A stretch of 64,000 nucleotides of DNA from Hypericibacter terrae (GCF_008728855.1 NZ_CP042906.1:2976001-3040000), one strand, 5' to 3'; positions 7,323 through 17,635 are shown, counted from the first letter of the stretch. The notes: generated by a model from the sequence alone, not told the origin. Numbers and translations are program-made.

Positions 7323-10060
7323 GCCGCGGCCGGCGAGTCCGCATTTCCTCTCGCCCCCTGCCTTTTGATGAGCTTCTCAAGCTCGATCAGCAAGAACGCG
7401 GCACCGGCACAAAGGGCCACGGCGCCCCAGCTCGCCAGCGGCATCGCCACCGTTCCGAAAAAGGACTGCATCGGCGGCGCGTAGGTGAATGCCGCCTGCA
7501 GACCGAGGATCGCGGCGACCGCTCCCAGCACGACCCGATTGCCGGTCAGCGCCTTCCAATTCAGCACCGACCCGGTCAAGGACCGGATGTTGAAGAGATA
7601 CGCGACCTCGATGCCCACCAGGGTGTTGACCGCCACGGTCCTGGCCAGAGCGACATGTCCGCTCTGGGACATCTCCCAGAGAAACGTGCCGAAGCAGGCG
7701 GCTGTCATCAATGCCGTGACGAACAGAATCCGCCACAGCAACGTGCGATCGAGCAGAGGCGCGTCGCGGCGGCGGGGCGAACGCCGCATCAGGCCGGGTT
7801 CCGCCGTCTCGAAGGCGATCGCCAGAGTCAGCGTGATCTCGGTGGCGAGATTGATCCACAGGATCTGCAGCGGCGAAATCGGCAGCGTGACGCCGAACAG
7901 AATGGCCACGATGATCGACGCCGCTTCGCCACCATTGGTGGGCAAAAGGTAGGTGAGGGTTTTCCGCAGGTTCTCGTAGATCGTGCGCCCCTCCTCGACC
8001 GCCGCCGTGATGGTGGCGAAATTGTCGTCGGACAAGACCAGTTGTGCCGCCTCCTTCGCCGCTTCCGTTCCCTCCTTCCCCATCGCGATGCCGACATCGG
8101 CGCGCTTCAGCGCCGGGGCGTCGTTGACGCCGTCGCCCGTCATCGCCACCACGGCGCCCGCGGCCTGCAGGGCCTCGACCAGACGAAGCTTGTGCTCCGG
8201 CCCGGTGCGGGCGAAGACATCGACATCGCCGGCGATCCGCTGCAGCTCCGCCGGTGTCATCCGGTCGATCGCCCCGCCGGTGACGACCTGCTCCGCGTTG
8301 GCGAAACCGAGCTTCCGGCCGATGGCCCGCGCGGTTTCCACATGGTCGCCAGTGATCATCTTCACCCGGATGCCTGCCGCACGGCAGCGGGCGATCGCCT
8401 GGATCGCCTCCGGCCGCGGCGGATCGCTCATGCCGACAAGGCCCAGCAGCTTCATCGGCGGCAGGTCGCGCCCCCGATCGTCGAGCCTGGCGAGCGCAAC
8501 GCCCTGGGCTGCCGCCACCGCCAGAACGCGCTGTCCTCTTTGCCCCAGCCGGTTCGCCGCGGCGTCCCAGGCCGCCCGCTCGGCGCTGCCGGGTGCGATC
8601 GCGCAAAGGTCCAGCAGACGCTCCGGCGCTCCCTTGGCATAGAGGACGCGCCTGCCATCGCCCGATTCATGGAGCGTCGCCATGAAGCGCCGTTCGGACG
8701 TGAAGTGCAGTTGATCGATGCGAGGCTTGCTCCGCCGCATGACGGCATAGTCACGGCCGGCCTTGTATCCCAGGATCAGGAAGGCGATCTCCGTCGGATC
8801 GCCGGCAACCTGCGGGGCGCCGGTCGCATCCCGGGACACGTCGGCGTCGTTGCACAGCAAGCCGCCCTGGATCACCTCGAGGAGATCGCCGTCAATTGCC
8901 CCGGCCGCGATCGGAACGTCCGATGCTGTCAAGAAACCGCCCAACTCGTAGCCGACGCCGGTAACCTCGACCGCAGCGGCCCCGGTGACGACAGATTCAA
9001 TCGTCATTTCGTTCCGCGTCAGGGTCCCGGTCTTGTCCGTGCAGATGATGTCCACCGCCCCCAGCGTCTCGACCGCCGCCAGCCGGCGGACGATGGCGTG
9101 GCGGCGCGCCATTCGTTGCACCCCGATCGCCAGCGCGATCGTCACGATCGCCGGGAGGCCTTCGGGAATGGCGGCAACCCCCAGCCCGACCGCCGCGAGC
9201 AGCATCTCGCCATGGTCGTAATCGCGCCACAGCGTGCCCAGCCCGAATCCAAGAATCGCCAGCGCCAGCACGGCGTAGGTGAATTGCCGGCCGAAGCGGT
9301 CGAGGCTTTCGGCGAGCGGCGTCGTGGAAGGCTCGATGGCGATCAGCAGCCGGCCGATGCGCCCCGCCTCGGTTCGTTCGCCGGTCGCGACCACGACGCC
9401 GGTTCCATGGCCACGGGTCACCAGGGTGCCGGCGAACGCCATCGAGCGTCGATCACCGAGCTCGGCATCGACGCCGACCGGCGAGGATGTCTTTTCGACC
9501 GGGGCCGACTCTCCGGTCAGAACCGACTCCTGGATCGACAGCCCGTGTGCCTCGATCAGCCGCATGTCGCCGGACAGACGGTCGCCGGGTTCGAGCAGGG
9601 CGATATCGCCCGGCACCAATCGCTCGGCCGGGATCCTTTGGCGAACGCCATTCCGAAGCAGCGTGACGCTGGGCGCGAGCAGCTTGCGGATGGCGGCGAG
9701 TGCGTTTTCGGCGCGCGCCTCCTGGAGATATCCGATCGTCCCGTTGATCAGCACCACGCCGAGAATCACCGCGCAATCGAGCCACTCCCCGATCACCGCG
9801 GTCAGGATCGCGGCGGCAAGCAGGATGTAGATCAGGAGACTCCGGAACTGGCCGGCGAAACGCCGCCAGGCCGGCGTCCTGGGCGGCTGCGGTAATCGGT
9901 TCCAGCCGACGCTCGCCAGGCGGCGTTCGGCCTCCTCCTCGGTCAGCCCCCGCGCGCCACTCCCAAGGCGCAAGAGACAATCCGCCGCGGGAAGCGCATG
10001 CCAATTGGGCACCGGTCCATCGGCATCATTCGCTCGCATCGGTCGACGGCCAATTGCCAT
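7319..10060 (-). CDS. Cation-transporting P-type ATPase, P2A (Ca2+-like)
   Basis: Inner-membrane cation pump of 913 residues. N-terminal cation-ATPase domain (25-90), actuator motif LTGES (181-185), phosphorylated Asp D342 in DKTGTLT, hinge TGDGVNDAP, and a six-helix C-terminal block. TM4 has IPEGLPA as in SERCA. TM5 has NGGE and TM6 has NLATE, so the Ca-site Asp of TM6 is Glu here. Ca2+ is a reasonable guess, but Mn2+ or monovalent ions are not excluded. ATG 10039 is an alternative start. Such pumps often sit in FNR-controlled stress islands. It is divergent from the acyl-CoA ligase. Confidence 0.88.
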   Translation of the reverse strand: MAIGRRPMRANDADGPVPNWHALPAADCLLRLGSGARGLTEEEAERRLASVGWNRLPQPPRTPAWRRFAGQFRSLLIYILLAAAILTAVIGEWLDCAVILGVVLINGTIGYLQEARAENALAAIRKLLAPSVTLLRNGVRQRIPAERLVPGDIALLEPGDRLSGDMRLIEAHGLSIQESVLTGESAPVEKTSSPVGVDAELGDRRSMAFAGTLVTRGHGTGVVVATGERTEAGRIGRLLIAIEPSTTPLAESLDRFGRQFTYAVLALAILGFGLGTLWRDYDHGEMLLAAVGLGVAAIPEGLPAIVTIALAIGVQRMARRHAIVRRLAAVETLGAVDIICTDKTGTLTRNEMTIESVVTGAAAVEVTGVGYELGGFLTASDVPIAAGAIDGDLLEVIQGGLLCNDADVSRDATGAPQVAGDPTEIAFLILGYKAGRDYAVMRRSKPRIDQLHFTSERRFMATLHESGDGRRVLYAKGAPERLLDLCAIAPGSAERAAWDAAANRLGQRGQRVLAVAAAQGVALARLDDRGRDLPPMKLLGLVGMSDPPRPEAIQAIARCRAAGIRVKMITGDHVETARAIGRKLGFANAEQVVTGGAIDRMTPAELQRIAGDVDVFARTGPEHKLRLVEALQAAGAVVAMTGDGVNDAPALKRADVGIAMGKEGTEAAKEAAQLVLSDDNFATITAAVEEGRTIYENLRKTLTYLLPTNGGEAASIIVAILFGVTLPISPLQILWINLATEITLTLAIAFETAEPGLMRRSPRRRDAPLLDRTLLWRILFVTALMTAACFGTFLWEMSQSGHVALARTVAVNTLVGIEVAYLFNIRSLTGSVLNWKALTGNRVVLGAVAAILGLQAAFTYAPPMQSFFGTVAMPLASWGAVALCAGAAFLLIELEKLIKRQGARGNADSPAAA

Positions 10061-10103
10061 GGACTGCCGCTATCCTGTTAACTGTCGCATCCGCAAGGGG
10101 AGA

Positions 10104-10119
10104 GCTTGATCATTCAAGC
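10104..10119. repeat. Short palindrome in the ATPase / ligase divergent gap
   Basis: GCTTGA-TCAT-TCAAGC, 6-bp arms. It resembles an FNR box but its half-site spacing (TTGA-N4-TCAA) is two bases short. It could be the operator of another regulator. Confidence 0.3.
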
Positions 10120-10221
10120 CCGCGCCAGCCACGGGTGCCTTGATCTACCGCAGGGACCGAGCGTCCTGGAAATGCCCGGTAGCCGGGACGAGCCTGCCTC
10201 TGTGGAGCAGTTGAACCTGCC

Positions 10222-12915
10222 ATGAGCATTCGCAACTTCGACAAGATGATGAAGCCGTCGAGCGTCGCCCTGATCGGCGCGAGCCCGAAGCGCGACAGCG
10301 TCGGCGGCGTCCTGACCCGAAACCTGCTGCATCGCTTCAAGGGGCCGGTCGGCCTGGTCAATCCGCGTCACGCCGACATCTTCGGCACGGCCGTGGTGCC
10401 CCATGTCGGCGCGCTGGATTTCATACCCGACCTGGCCGTCATCGCCACGCCCGCTCCGACCGTCCCGGGCATCGTAGCCGAGCTGGGCGGGATCGGCTGC
10501 AAGGCCGCGGTCGTCATCAGCGCCGCCTTCGGCTCGAGCGCGGAAGGCCAAGCTCTCACCCAGGCCATGCGCGATGCCGCGCGGCCGCATCTCCTGCGCA
10601 TTCTCGGGCCCAACTGCGTCGGGCTCATGCTGCCGGGTCTGTCGCTCAATGCCAGCTTCGCACATCTCGATCCCCTGAACGGCCCGATCGCGTTCCTGTC
10701 CCAGTCGGGTGCGATCATCACCTCGGTCCTCGACTGGGCCAAGCCGCGCGGGATCGGATTTTCCTGCATGGTCTCGATGGGCGAGATGGCCGACATCGAT
10801 TTCGGCGACATGCTGGATTATCTGGCGGGCGACCCCAACACCCACTCGATCCTGCTCTATGTCGAGGCGGTCACCAATGCCCGCAAATTCATGTCGGCGG
10901 CGCGCATCGCCGCCCGCAGCAAGCCCGTCATCGTCATCAAGGCCGGGCGCTTTGCCCAGACCGCCAAGGCCGTGGCCTCCCATACCGGCTCGCTCGCCGG
11001 ATCGGACACCGTCTATGACGCCGCCTTCCGGCGGGCCGGCATGCTCCGCGTCTTCAGCCTCGACGAGCTCTTCGCGGCCGCCGAGACCCTCGGCAATGGC
11101 CGGCGCATCGCCGGCGACCGGCTCGCGATCCTGACCAACGGCGGCGGCATCGGCATTCTCGCGACCGACGAGCTGGCCGCCCAGGACGGAAAGCTGGCCG
11201 AGCTCTCGCCGGGCACCCAGGCCAGGCTCGAAGCGGTGCTGCCGCCCACTTGGTCGCATGGGAATCCGGTCGACATCATCGGCGACGCGACGCCCGAACG
11301 CTATGCGCAGGCGATCGGTCCACTGCTGACGGACCCCGGCTCGGATGTGCTGCTGATCCTGAACTGCCCGACCGCCATTGCGCCCAGCGTCCAGACCGCC
11401 GCCGCCGTGATCGAAGCCGTGCGGAAGGCCGACCGCCCCGTGCTGGCAAGCTGGATCGGCGAGCAGGACGCGCGCGACGCCCGCAGGCTCCTCGCGGCGG
11501 CGCAGATTCCGAGCTACGAGACGCCCGAGCAGGCGGTGCGCGGTTTCATGCATCTGGTGCGCTATCGGCGCAATCAGGAGATCCTGATCCAGACGCCGCC
11601 GTCCGTGCCGGAGCAGTTCGTCGTCGATCTGCCGGGTGCGCAGGCCGCGGTTGCGGCGGCCCTCGGCGAGGGCCGATCGCTGCTCCAGGGCCCGGAGGCG
11701 CAAGCCATCCTGAAGGCATTCGCCATTCCGACTGTGGAGAGCATCGTCGCCACGAACGGGGCCGAGGCCATGGAGGCGCAGCGCCGGATCGGCCGGCCCG
11801 TCGCCCTCAAGATCCGCTCGCCCGACATCTCGCATAAATCCGACGTCGGTGGCGTCGCGCTCAATCTCGACACGCCCAGCGACGTCGCGGCCGCTCTCGC
11901 TGCGATGCGCGAGCATATCGGACGCATCAAACCGGAAGCCCGGATCGAGGGCTTCACGATCGAGCCCATGGTCGGCCGCACCGGGGCCCATGAGCTCATT
12001 CTCGGGCTGTCCGAGGATGCCACCTTCGGACCCGTGATCCTCTTCGGCAGCGGCGGCGTCTCGGTGGAGGTGGTCGCGGACCGGGCGATCGCCTTGCCGC
12101 CGCTCAACATGGCCCTGGCCCGGGAACTGATGGCACGGACCCGGATCCATCGTCTCCTCCAGGGTTACCGCGACCAGCCCGCGGCCGATCTCGACGCCAT
12201 CGCGCTCACCCTGGTCAAGCTCTCGCAGATCGCGGTCGATCTGCCCGAGGTGGCGGAGCTCGATATCAATCCGCTGCTGGCCGACGCGAAGGGCGTGCTC
12301 GCGGTGGACAGCCGCATTCGGCTCAAAGCCACGTCCAAGCCGGGCGCCTCGCGCCTCGCCATCCGTCCCTATCCGCGCCAGCTGGAACAGCCCTTCCCCA
12401 TGCCCAAGGGAGAGACCCTCCTGCTGCGCCCGATCCTTCCGGAGGACGCGCCGCAACTGGATACGCTGGTCGCCCATATGTCGCCCCAATCCATGCGGAT
12501 GCGTTTCTTCTCGTCGATCAAGGAACTGCCTTCCTACATCCGGGCGCGGCTGACCCAGATCGACTATGAGCGGGAGATGGCCCTGGCGGTGGTCTCGGCC
12601 GGCGCTCCGGGAAAGGCCGAGATCTTCGCCGTCGTCCGGATCACCGCCGACCCCGACAACGACACCGCCGAGTTCGCCATTGCGCTGCGCGACGAGCTGG
12701 CCGGTCAGGGCATCGGCACGCGGCTGATGGAGCGGATGATTGCCTATGCGAAGGATCGCGGGATCCGCCACATGATCGGCATCGTCCTCATGGAGAACGT
12801 CGCGATGATCGATATCTGCCGCCGGCTCGGATTCCGGATCGAATATGAATCGGGCCGGCCGGACGCCGTTCGGGTGACGCTGGACCTGGTGAAGGAAACC
12901 GTCCCCGCCTCCTGA
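10222..12915 (+). CDS. ADP-forming acyl-CoA (acetate) ligase fused to a C-terminal GNAT domain
   Basis: An 897-residue three-part protein: CoA-binding and ligase domains (about 1-460), ATP-grasp domain (about 490-705), and GNAT domain (about 725-890, with GQGIGTRLMERM as acetyl-CoA loop). The phosphohistidine motif SHTGSLAGSD is intact (H254), so it may convert acyl-CoA, ADP and phosphate to acid, CoA and ATP, unlike Pat/PatZ lysine acetyltransferases in which this His is lost. The domain order ligase-GNAT is the enterobacterial PatZ order. Both ATP-yielding ligation and protein acetylation are possible. It lies beside the fnr island and may serve fermentative energy gain in low oxygen. Confidence 0.85.
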   Translation: MSIRNFDKMMKPSSVALIGASPKRDSVGGVLTRNLLHRFKGPVGLVNPRHADIFGTAVVPHVGALDFIPDLAVIATPAPTVPGIVAELGGIGCKAAVVISAAFGSSAEGQALTQAMRDAARPHLLRILGPNCVGLMLPGLSLNASFAHLDPLNGPIAFLSQSGAIITSVLDWAKPRGIGFSCMVSMGEMADIDFGDMLDYLAGDPNTHSILLYVEAVTNARKFMSAARIAARSKPVIVIKAGRFAQTAKAVASHTGSLAGSDTVYDAAFRRAGMLRVFSLDELFAAAETLGNGRRIAGDRLAILTNGGGIGILATDELAAQDGKLAELSPGTQARLEAVLPPTWSHGNPVDIIGDATPERYAQAIGPLLTDPGSDVLLILNCPTAIAPSVQTAAAVIEAVRKADRPVLASWIGEQDARDARRLLAAAQIPSYETPEQAVRGFMHLVRYRRNQEILIQTPPSVPEQFVVDLPGAQAAVAAALGEGRSLLQGPEAQAILKAFAIPTVESIVATNGAEAMEAQRRIGRPVALKIRSPDISHKSDVGGVALNLDTPSDVAAALAAMREHIGRIKPEARIEGFTIEPMVGRTGAHELILGLSEDATFGPVILFGSGGVSVEVVADRAIALPPLNMALARELMARTRIHRLLQGYRDQPAADLDAIALTLVKLSQIAVDLPEVAELDINPLLADAKGVLAVDSRIRLKATSKPGASRLAIRPYPRQLEQPFPMPKGETLLLRPILPEDAPQLDTLVAHMSPQSMRMRFFSSIKELPSYIRARLTQIDYEREMALAVVSAGAPGKAEIFAVVRITADPDNDTAEFAIALRDELAGQGIGTRLMERMIAYAKDRGIRHMIGIVLMENVAMIDICRRLGFRIEYESGRPDAVRVTLDLVKETVPAS

Positions 12916-12997
12916 AGCCTCGCTGGGCCGTCCATGAAGGCTTGCCGCGCCCGCGGCCGGCGGCCAAGATATCGGCCACGGACAGCCTTCCTCAGCC

Positions 12998-13696
12998 ATG
13001 CTTCAGAGGCCCAGCGACCGCCCGATGATCTATCTCATCCCCAACATCATGACCGCCGCCGAGGTGGCGGAGTTCACCAAGCTGGTCGCCGAGAGCAGCT
13101 TCGAGGACGGCATCGCCACCGCCGGCAGCCAGGCGCGGCGCGTCAAGAAGAACGAGCAGCTGGCCCGCACCGACAAGAACAAGCCCGAGGTGCAGAAGCG
13201 TGTGCGCGACATGCTGCTGCGCAGCGTCGAGTTCAAGCGCGCCACCCTGCCCAAGCATATCCGCCCCTGCCTCATCAGCCGCTACCGCCCGGGCATGCGC
13301 TACGGCCCGCATGTCGACAACGGCGTCATGGGCAGCGACAGCCCGGTGCGCAGCGATATCGCGGTGACGCTGTTCCTCTGCGAGCCCGGCGACTATGACG
13401 GCGGCGAGCTGGTCATCCACACCAATTTCGGCCCGCAGCAGGTGAAGCTGCCGCTGGGCTCGGCCGTGGTCTATCCGGCCTCGAGCCTGCATGAGGTGAC
13501 GCCCCTGACGCGCGGCGAACGGCTCTGCGCCGTCACCTGGATCCAGAGCCTGGTGCGCGATCCGGCCCGGCGCGAGGTGCTCTACGAGCTGGATGTGGTC
13601 CGGCGCAAGCTGCATGAGAAGCAGCCGGACGCCGAGGAGACCTATCTGGTGCAGAAGAATCACGCCAACCTGATCCGCATGTGGGCGGACACCTGA
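12998..13696 (+). CDS. PiuC-type PKHD hydroxylase (2OG-Fe(II) oxygenase)
   Basis: Iron- and 2-oxoglutarate-dependent hydroxylase of the PiuC/YbiX family, 232 residues (223 if it starts at ATG 13025, MIYLIPN, which matches the usual family start better). The first metal ligands are in RYGPHVDNGVM (H-x-D), the third in SSLHEVTPL, with the 2OG arginine after it in GERLCAV. The double-stranded beta helix runs through SDIAVTLFLCEPGDYDGGELVI. Members are often linked to iron uptake, but no TonB receptor is nearby. It is 7 bases before tam and probably co-transcribed. Confidence 0.85.
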   Translation: MLQRPSDRPMIYLIPNIMTAAEVAEFTKLVAESSFEDGIATAGSQARRVKKNEQLARTDKNKPEVQKRVRDMLLRSVEFKRATLPKHIRPCLISRYRPGMRYGPHVDNGVMGSDSPVRSDIAVTLFLCEPGDYDGGELVIHTNFGPQQVKLPLGSAVVYPASSLHEVTPLTRGERLCAVTWIQSLVRDPARREVLYELDVVRRKLHEKQPDAEETYLVQKNHANLIRMWADT

Positions 13697-13703
13697 GTTC
13701 CGG

Positions 13704-14510
13704 ATGAGAGCCGCGCCGGCACCCTCGACCGCGAAGCCCGACTGGCAGCCGGCGCTCTATAAGCGGTTCGTCGGCGAGCGCGAGCGTCCCGCGCTCGACC
13801 TCATCAACCGCATTCCGCTCGACGAGCCCGGCTTCATCCTCGATGTCGGCTGCGGCGCCGGCAATGTGACGGCCCTCCTTCGGGCGCGCTGGCCGCGGGC
13901 CCGGCTTCTCGGCATGGACAATTCGCCGGCGATGCTGGCCTCGGCCCGCGCCGCGCTGCCCGATGTCGAGTTCGTCGAAGGCGACGCTTCGCGCTGGCGC
14001 CCGCCCGTACCCACCGACCTGCTCTTCACCAACGCCGTGCTGCAATGGCTGCCCGATCATGAACATCTGTTCCCGCATCTCTTCGGGCAGTTGAAGCCGG
14101 GCGGCGTCCTGGCGGTGCAGATGCCGCGCAACCACGACCGGCCCTCTCATACGCAGATGATCGAGACGGCCAAGGCCGGGCCCTGGCGGGACAAGCTCGC
14201 CGTTCAGATCGACCGGCCGCAGCGCGTGGCGGAGCCCGCCTTTTATGCGCGGCTGATGGCCTCGATGACGAGCGCCGCCGATATCTGGGAGATCGACTAT
14301 CTCATGCGCCTGCAGGGCGACAATCCGGTCGTGACCTGGACGCGGGCGACGGGCCTGCGGCCCTTCATGGAGCCGCTCGACGAGGCTGAGCGGACGCGTT
14401 TCGAGGCGGACTATGCCGCCCGCATCCGGGCCGCCTATCCGCCCGAGGCCGATGGCAGCACGCTCTTCGCCTTCCGCCGGATCTTCATCCTGGCGGTAAG
14501 GCCGGCCTGA
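13704..14510 (+). CDS. tam: Trans-aconitate 2-methyltransferase
   Basis: SAM-dependent methyltransferase of 268 residues that methylates trans-aconitate, a toxic by-product of aconitase. Motif I is LDVGCGAGNVTALL, followed by LGMDNSPAML. The segments NAVLQWLPDH, QMPRNHDRPSH and EIDYLMRLQGDNPVV are characteristic of Tam. Length is close to E. coli Tam (252). It follows the PiuC-like gene with a 7-base gap and ends 3 bases from the convergent deacetylase. Confidence 0.88.
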   Translation: MRAAPAPSTAKPDWQPALYKRFVGERERPALDLINRIPLDEPGFILDVGCGAGNVTALLRARWPRARLLGMDNSPAMLASARAALPDVEFVEGDASRWRPPVPTDLLFTNAVLQWLPDHEHLFPHLFGQLKPGGVLAVQMPRNHDRPSHTQMIETAKAGPWRDKLAVQIDRPQRVAEPAFYARLMASMTSAADIWEIDYLMRLQGDNPVVTWTRATGLRPFMEPLDEAERTRFEADYAARIRAAYPPEADGSTLFAFRRIFILAVRPA

Positions 14511-14513
14511 CGC

Positions 14514-15401
14514 TCAGGCCGGGACGCGGTGCGAGGCCGGCTGAGCCTGGATCGCGCCGGAGTTCCGCCAGGCCTCCAGCGGATTGGCCTTGCGCCAGCC
14601 CTCGACATAGTCGTTCAGCGTCGTGAACTTCACGTCGGTGAAGCTCTTATAGTGCTCGATCAGGCGCTCCAGCATCATCATGCGATAGCCGCGGCCGATG
14701 ACCTGCGGATGCATCGTCAGATTGAACAGCCCACCCGGCGCGTTCTGGTGCGCATAGTCGAACTCGTCGCGCCAGATCTCCTCCACCTTCGAGGCCGAGG
14801 CCAGGCCCTGGCAGTCGCGATCGACGAACTCGAAATGCGGGAAATCGTCCAGCAGCCAGGTGATCGGCAGCTCGACCAGATCGACATTCGCGCCGAACAC
14901 ATAGGGCGTCTTGTCGTCATACTTGTCGCCGACCCGCGCGTAATAGGGGATGAAATCGCCGCCCATCAGGCTCGAATCGTAGGAGAAACCGTAATCGAGC
15001 AGGATCTTGATGGTGTGCTGGCTGAAATCCCATGACGGCGAGCGATAGCCCGTCGGCCTCACGCCGGCGGCCTTCTGCAGCGCCTCGAGCCCCAGCTCCA
15101 TATTGCGCCGCTCGCCGGCCTCGTCGAAATCGGCGGGGTTCTCATGCACCCAGCCGTGATGCGCGATCTCATGGCCCTCGCCATGGATGCGCTTGATGAG
15201 CTCCGGATAGGCCAGGGCCGTATGGCCCGGCACGCAGAAGGTGCCGGGGATGCGATGCTTGGCGAGGAGATCGAGGATGCGCGGGATGGAGACGGCGCAG
15301 AACTCGCCGCGCGAGACCACACTCGGGTTGCGGGCCTTGTAGGAGCCCACCCACACCGACATGGCGTCGAAGTCGAAAGTCAATGCACATCCGAGCGTCA
15401 T
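14514..15401 (-). CDS. Polysaccharide deacetylase family protein
   Basis: NodB-fold metal-dependent deacetylase or amidase of 295 residues without signal peptide. It has TFDFD near residue 8 (catalytic and metal Asp), AHHGWVH (two metal His) and GYRSPSWDFS. The cytosolic form with TFDFDA and GTFCVPGH is like Helicobacter PgdA and cyclic imide hydrolases, and also PuuE-like allantoinases, rather than secreted chitin deacetylases. The substrate may be a small amide. The gap of 92 bases to the upstream LuxR gene on the same strand has no clear element. Confidence 0.8.
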   Translation of the reverse strand: MTLGCALTFDFDAMSVWVGSYKARNPSVVSRGEFCAVSIPRILDLLAKHRIPGTFCVPGHTALAYPELIKRIHGEGHEIAHHGWVHENPADFDEAGERRNMELGLEALQKAAGVRPTGYRSPSWDFSQHTIKILLDYGFSYDSSLMGGDFIPYYARVGDKYDDKTPYVFGANVDLVELPITWLLDDFPHFEFVDRDCQGLASASKVEEIWRDEFDYAHQNAPGGLFNLTMHPQVIGRGYRMMMLERLIEHYKSFTDVKFTTLNDYVEGWRKANPLEAWRNSGAIQAQPASHRVPA

Positions 15402-15493
15402 GATGGCCTCTCCTGCCTGATGCGATCCGTCCTTGCCCTGCGCCCATTATGCCCTGCCGGACCCCTCGCCCAATACCCTGCGGAAGGTAGGCG

Positions 15494-16483
15494 CTAGGAC
15501 CGGCGCGCCCTCGCCGAGAACTGCTTGATGCGGTCGATGAAGAGCAGGAACAGCTCCGTCTGCGACGAGATCGAGAGCTTGGCATAGAGATGCTTGCGAT
15601 GCACCTTGACGGTCTCGCCGCTGATCCTGAGCGCCTGGCCGATCGAGACGTTGGAATGGCCCTGCAGGATGAGGGCCGCGATCTCGGTCTCGCGCGCGGT
15701 CGCGTGAAACCCCCGGAGCCAGTCCTGGGCGATGTCGATGACGGGGGCGCTCGCAGCGGCGAGTCCGTCGAAGGTCACCGGCTCGAGCCAGGTCTGGATC
15801 GGACCGCGGACCTGGCGGCGAAGGAGCGCCGTCAGCAAGGGCGCGATATGCGAGAAGGCGGCGAATTCGCGCGCGTTGAACCGCTCGGAGCCGAGACGGC
15901 GGCCCAGGGAGAGATGGATCGTCAGATCCTCGTCGAACGGCCAGAGCAGGCCGATCTCGTCGATCATCGACACTTTGGCGTAGTAGCTGCGGTAGAACTC
16001 GCTCTCGACGAAGCGGTCGGGCGCCAGATGCTTGAGGCGGTGGATGCCGGCGCGGCGCTCGTCCTTGCTGGCGAGATAGAAGGGATCCAGCAGATAGGCG
16101 CCTTGCGCATACATCATCCGGAAGAAATTCGGCTCCTGCGGCGACTTCTGATGGAGGATGAGCGGCGAGCCCATGTTGCGGAAGACGATGGCGACCAGAT
16201 TGTTGATATGGAGCACGGTGTTCAAGAGGTCGTGCAGATGGTCGAAGAACCGCTCGGTCTCGAGATGCTCGACCAGCCCGCCGAGGGCGGCCGGATCGAG
16301 GATGGCCGTGGACAGCGACCCCCGACGGTGAGCGGCCGCCACCGCACGCGGTTTTGCCTCCTTCAGCAGCCGGTGCTGGCGATCGCGCGGTCGAAATTCA
16401 CGGATGACGGCCAAGGAAGGGGCTCCGATCGGCGGACAGGCCGGCAGGCTATCAAAGCCGCCGCCATCCTGGCTAGCCGCCAA
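15494..16483 (-). CDS. LuxR-family transcription regulator
   Basis: A 329-residue regulator. The C-terminal LuxR-type HTH is clear (residues about 262-318: ARETEIAALILQGHSNVSI, then SGETVKVHRKHLYAKL). The N-terminal 250 residues have no recognised sensor domain but resemble the uncharacterised sensor part of alphaproteobacterial LuxR proteins near amine and alcohol catabolic genes. The true start may be downstream of 16483, since the first 30 residues are low-complexity. It is divergent from the SRPBCC gene. Confidence 0.8.
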   Translation of the reverse strand: MAASQDGGGFDSLPACPPIGAPSLAVIREFRPRDRQHRLLKEAKPRAVAAAHRRGSLSTAILDPAALGGLVEHLETERFFDHLHDLLNTVLHINNLVAIVFRNMGSPLILHQKSPQEPNFFRMMYAQGAYLLDPFYLASKDERRAGIHRLKHLAPDRFVESEFYRSYYAKVSMIDEIGLLWPFDEDLTIHLSLGRRLGSERFNAREFAAFSHIAPLLTALLRRQVRGPIQTWLEPVTFDGLAAASAPVIDIAQDWLRGFHATARETEIAALILQGHSNVSIGQALRISGETVKVHRKHLYAKLSISSQTELFLLFIDRIKQFSARARRS

Positions 16484-16539
16484 GCTTTAAAAGGGGAACA
16501 GTTCGCCGCCCGGCCCGTTTCCGCTCTATCATGGCCGCT

Positions 16540-17010
16540 ATGAGCGAACGAGCAACCACGGTCGTTTCCAGGGTCATCGCGGTCCCTCCCGATGGGGTCT
16601 ATCACGCCTTCCTGGATCGGGAGGCCGTGGCGGCCTGGCTGCCGCCGGGTTCCATGAGCGGCATCGTCCATGAGTTCGACCCGCGCGAAGGCGGCGCCTT
16701 CAGCATGTCGCTGGTCTATCCGGACGACGACCGCAGCTCGCGCGGCAAGAGCTCGGCCAGCACCGATACCTTCAAGGGCCGCTTCGAGAAGCTGGTCCCC
16801 GACCGGGAGATCGTCTGGGCGAGCGTCTTCGAATCTGCGGATATGGCCTTCTCCGGCGAGATGACGGTGACCACGACCCTGGAGCCCGTCGAGGGCGGCA
16901 CCAACGTCACCATCACCTGCGAGAACATCCCGCCGGGCATCAAGCCGGAAGATAACGAAGAAGGCTGCCGCGCCTCGCTCGAGAAGCTCGCTTCCTTCCT
17001 CGGCGGATGA
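16540..17010 (+). CDS. SRPBCC/AHSA1 family protein
   Basis: A 156-residue START-like small-ligand or Hsp90-coactivator-like fold protein. Family features: VSRVIAVPPDGVYHAFLDREAVAAWLPP at the start, then FKGRFEKLVPDREIVWA and a C-terminal helix CRASLEKLASFL. ATG 16531 is an alternative start. It is convergent with tetR (16 bases between stops). Function unknown; many members sit with stress or arsenic regulators. Confidence 0.8.
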   Translation: MSERATTVVSRVIAVPPDGVYHAFLDREAVAAWLPPGSMSGIVHEFDPREGGAFSMSLVYPDDDRSSRGKSSASTDTFKGRFEKLVPDREIVWASVFESADMAFSGEMTVTTTLEPVEGGTNVTITCENIPPGIKPEDNEEGCRASLEKLASFLGG

Positions 17011-17026
17011 CGGGTCCCCGGCCCGC

Positions 17027-17635
17027 TCAGGCGGGCTCGGGTGTCTTGCCCCAGGCGCCGATCGACTGCGCCATCTTGCGAGCGGCCTCACGCAGGTCGT
17101 CGGCCAGCGCCGGATCGTCCACGGCGCGCGCGAGCACCATGCCGCCGACGCAGAGCGCCGCGATCCCGAGCGCGCGTTCGCGCGCCGCCTTGCGATCGGG
17201 GCCGAGGTTAGCCGAGAAGGCGCCGACCATCATGTCCAGCACCTCGCGATAGGCGGCCTTCACGGCAGTGCCGCCGCGCGCCACATCGCTCGGCAGCCCC
17301 AGCATCGGGCAGGAACCCTCGACATCCTCGAAATGCTCGCGCGAGAGATAGACATCGACGATCGTGGCCGCGAGCGGACGGTCGGCCGGCGGCGGAATGC
17401 CCTGGCTGCATTGCCAGGGCTCGCTCGGGAAACGGCGCGTGAAGGCCGTGATCGCCTCGGCATAGAGCTCGTCCTTGCTGTCGAAATAGCTGTAGAAGCC
17501 GCCGCGGGTGAGGCCGGCCCCGGCCATGACCGCGTCGATCGAGACCTCCGACAGGCCGTTGCGGTTGAACAGGCGCCGGGCGCTGGCGAGGATCTTCTCG
17601 CGGGTTTCCTGCCGGTGGTCCTGGGGATAGGGCAT
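17027..17635 (-). CDS. TetR-family repressor
   Basis: A 202-residue repressor. The N-terminal HTH is typical: REKILASARRLFNRNGLSEV, then GLTRGGFYSYFDSKDELYAEAI. The ligand domain has CPMLGLPSDVARG and an overall TetR_C pattern like AcrR/YxaF-type proteins that sense organic compounds. A perfect 24-bp palindrome stands 43 bases upstream in the gap to the glyoxalase-like gene, so autorepression and control of that neighbour are likely. Confidence 0.88.
   Translation of the reverse strand: MPYPQDHRQETREKILASARRLFNRNGLSEVSIDAVMAGAGLTRGGFYSYFDSKDELYAEAITAFTRRFPSEPWQCSQGIPPPADRPLAATIVDVYLSREHFEDVEGSCPMLGLPSDVARGGTAVKAAYREVLDMMVGAFSANLGPDRKAARERALGIAALCVGGMVLARAVDDPALADDLREAARKMAQSIGAWGKTPEPA

Noticed and set aside
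7655-9895. Open frame of 746 codons antisense to the P-type ATPase
   Set aside because: Same reason: the ATPase frame is fully supported by motifs.
10104-10119. Palindrome GCTTGA-TCAT-TCAAGC as a third FNR box
   Set aside because: The half sites are two bases too close (TTGA-N4-TCAA instead of N6), so I do not count it as an FNR site.
10114-12999. Open frame of 961 codons on the minus strand against the acyl-CoA ligase-GNAT gene
   Set aside because: The opposite strand holds a clear conserved protein. Long antisense frames are expected in GC-rich genes. The translation has no family motif.
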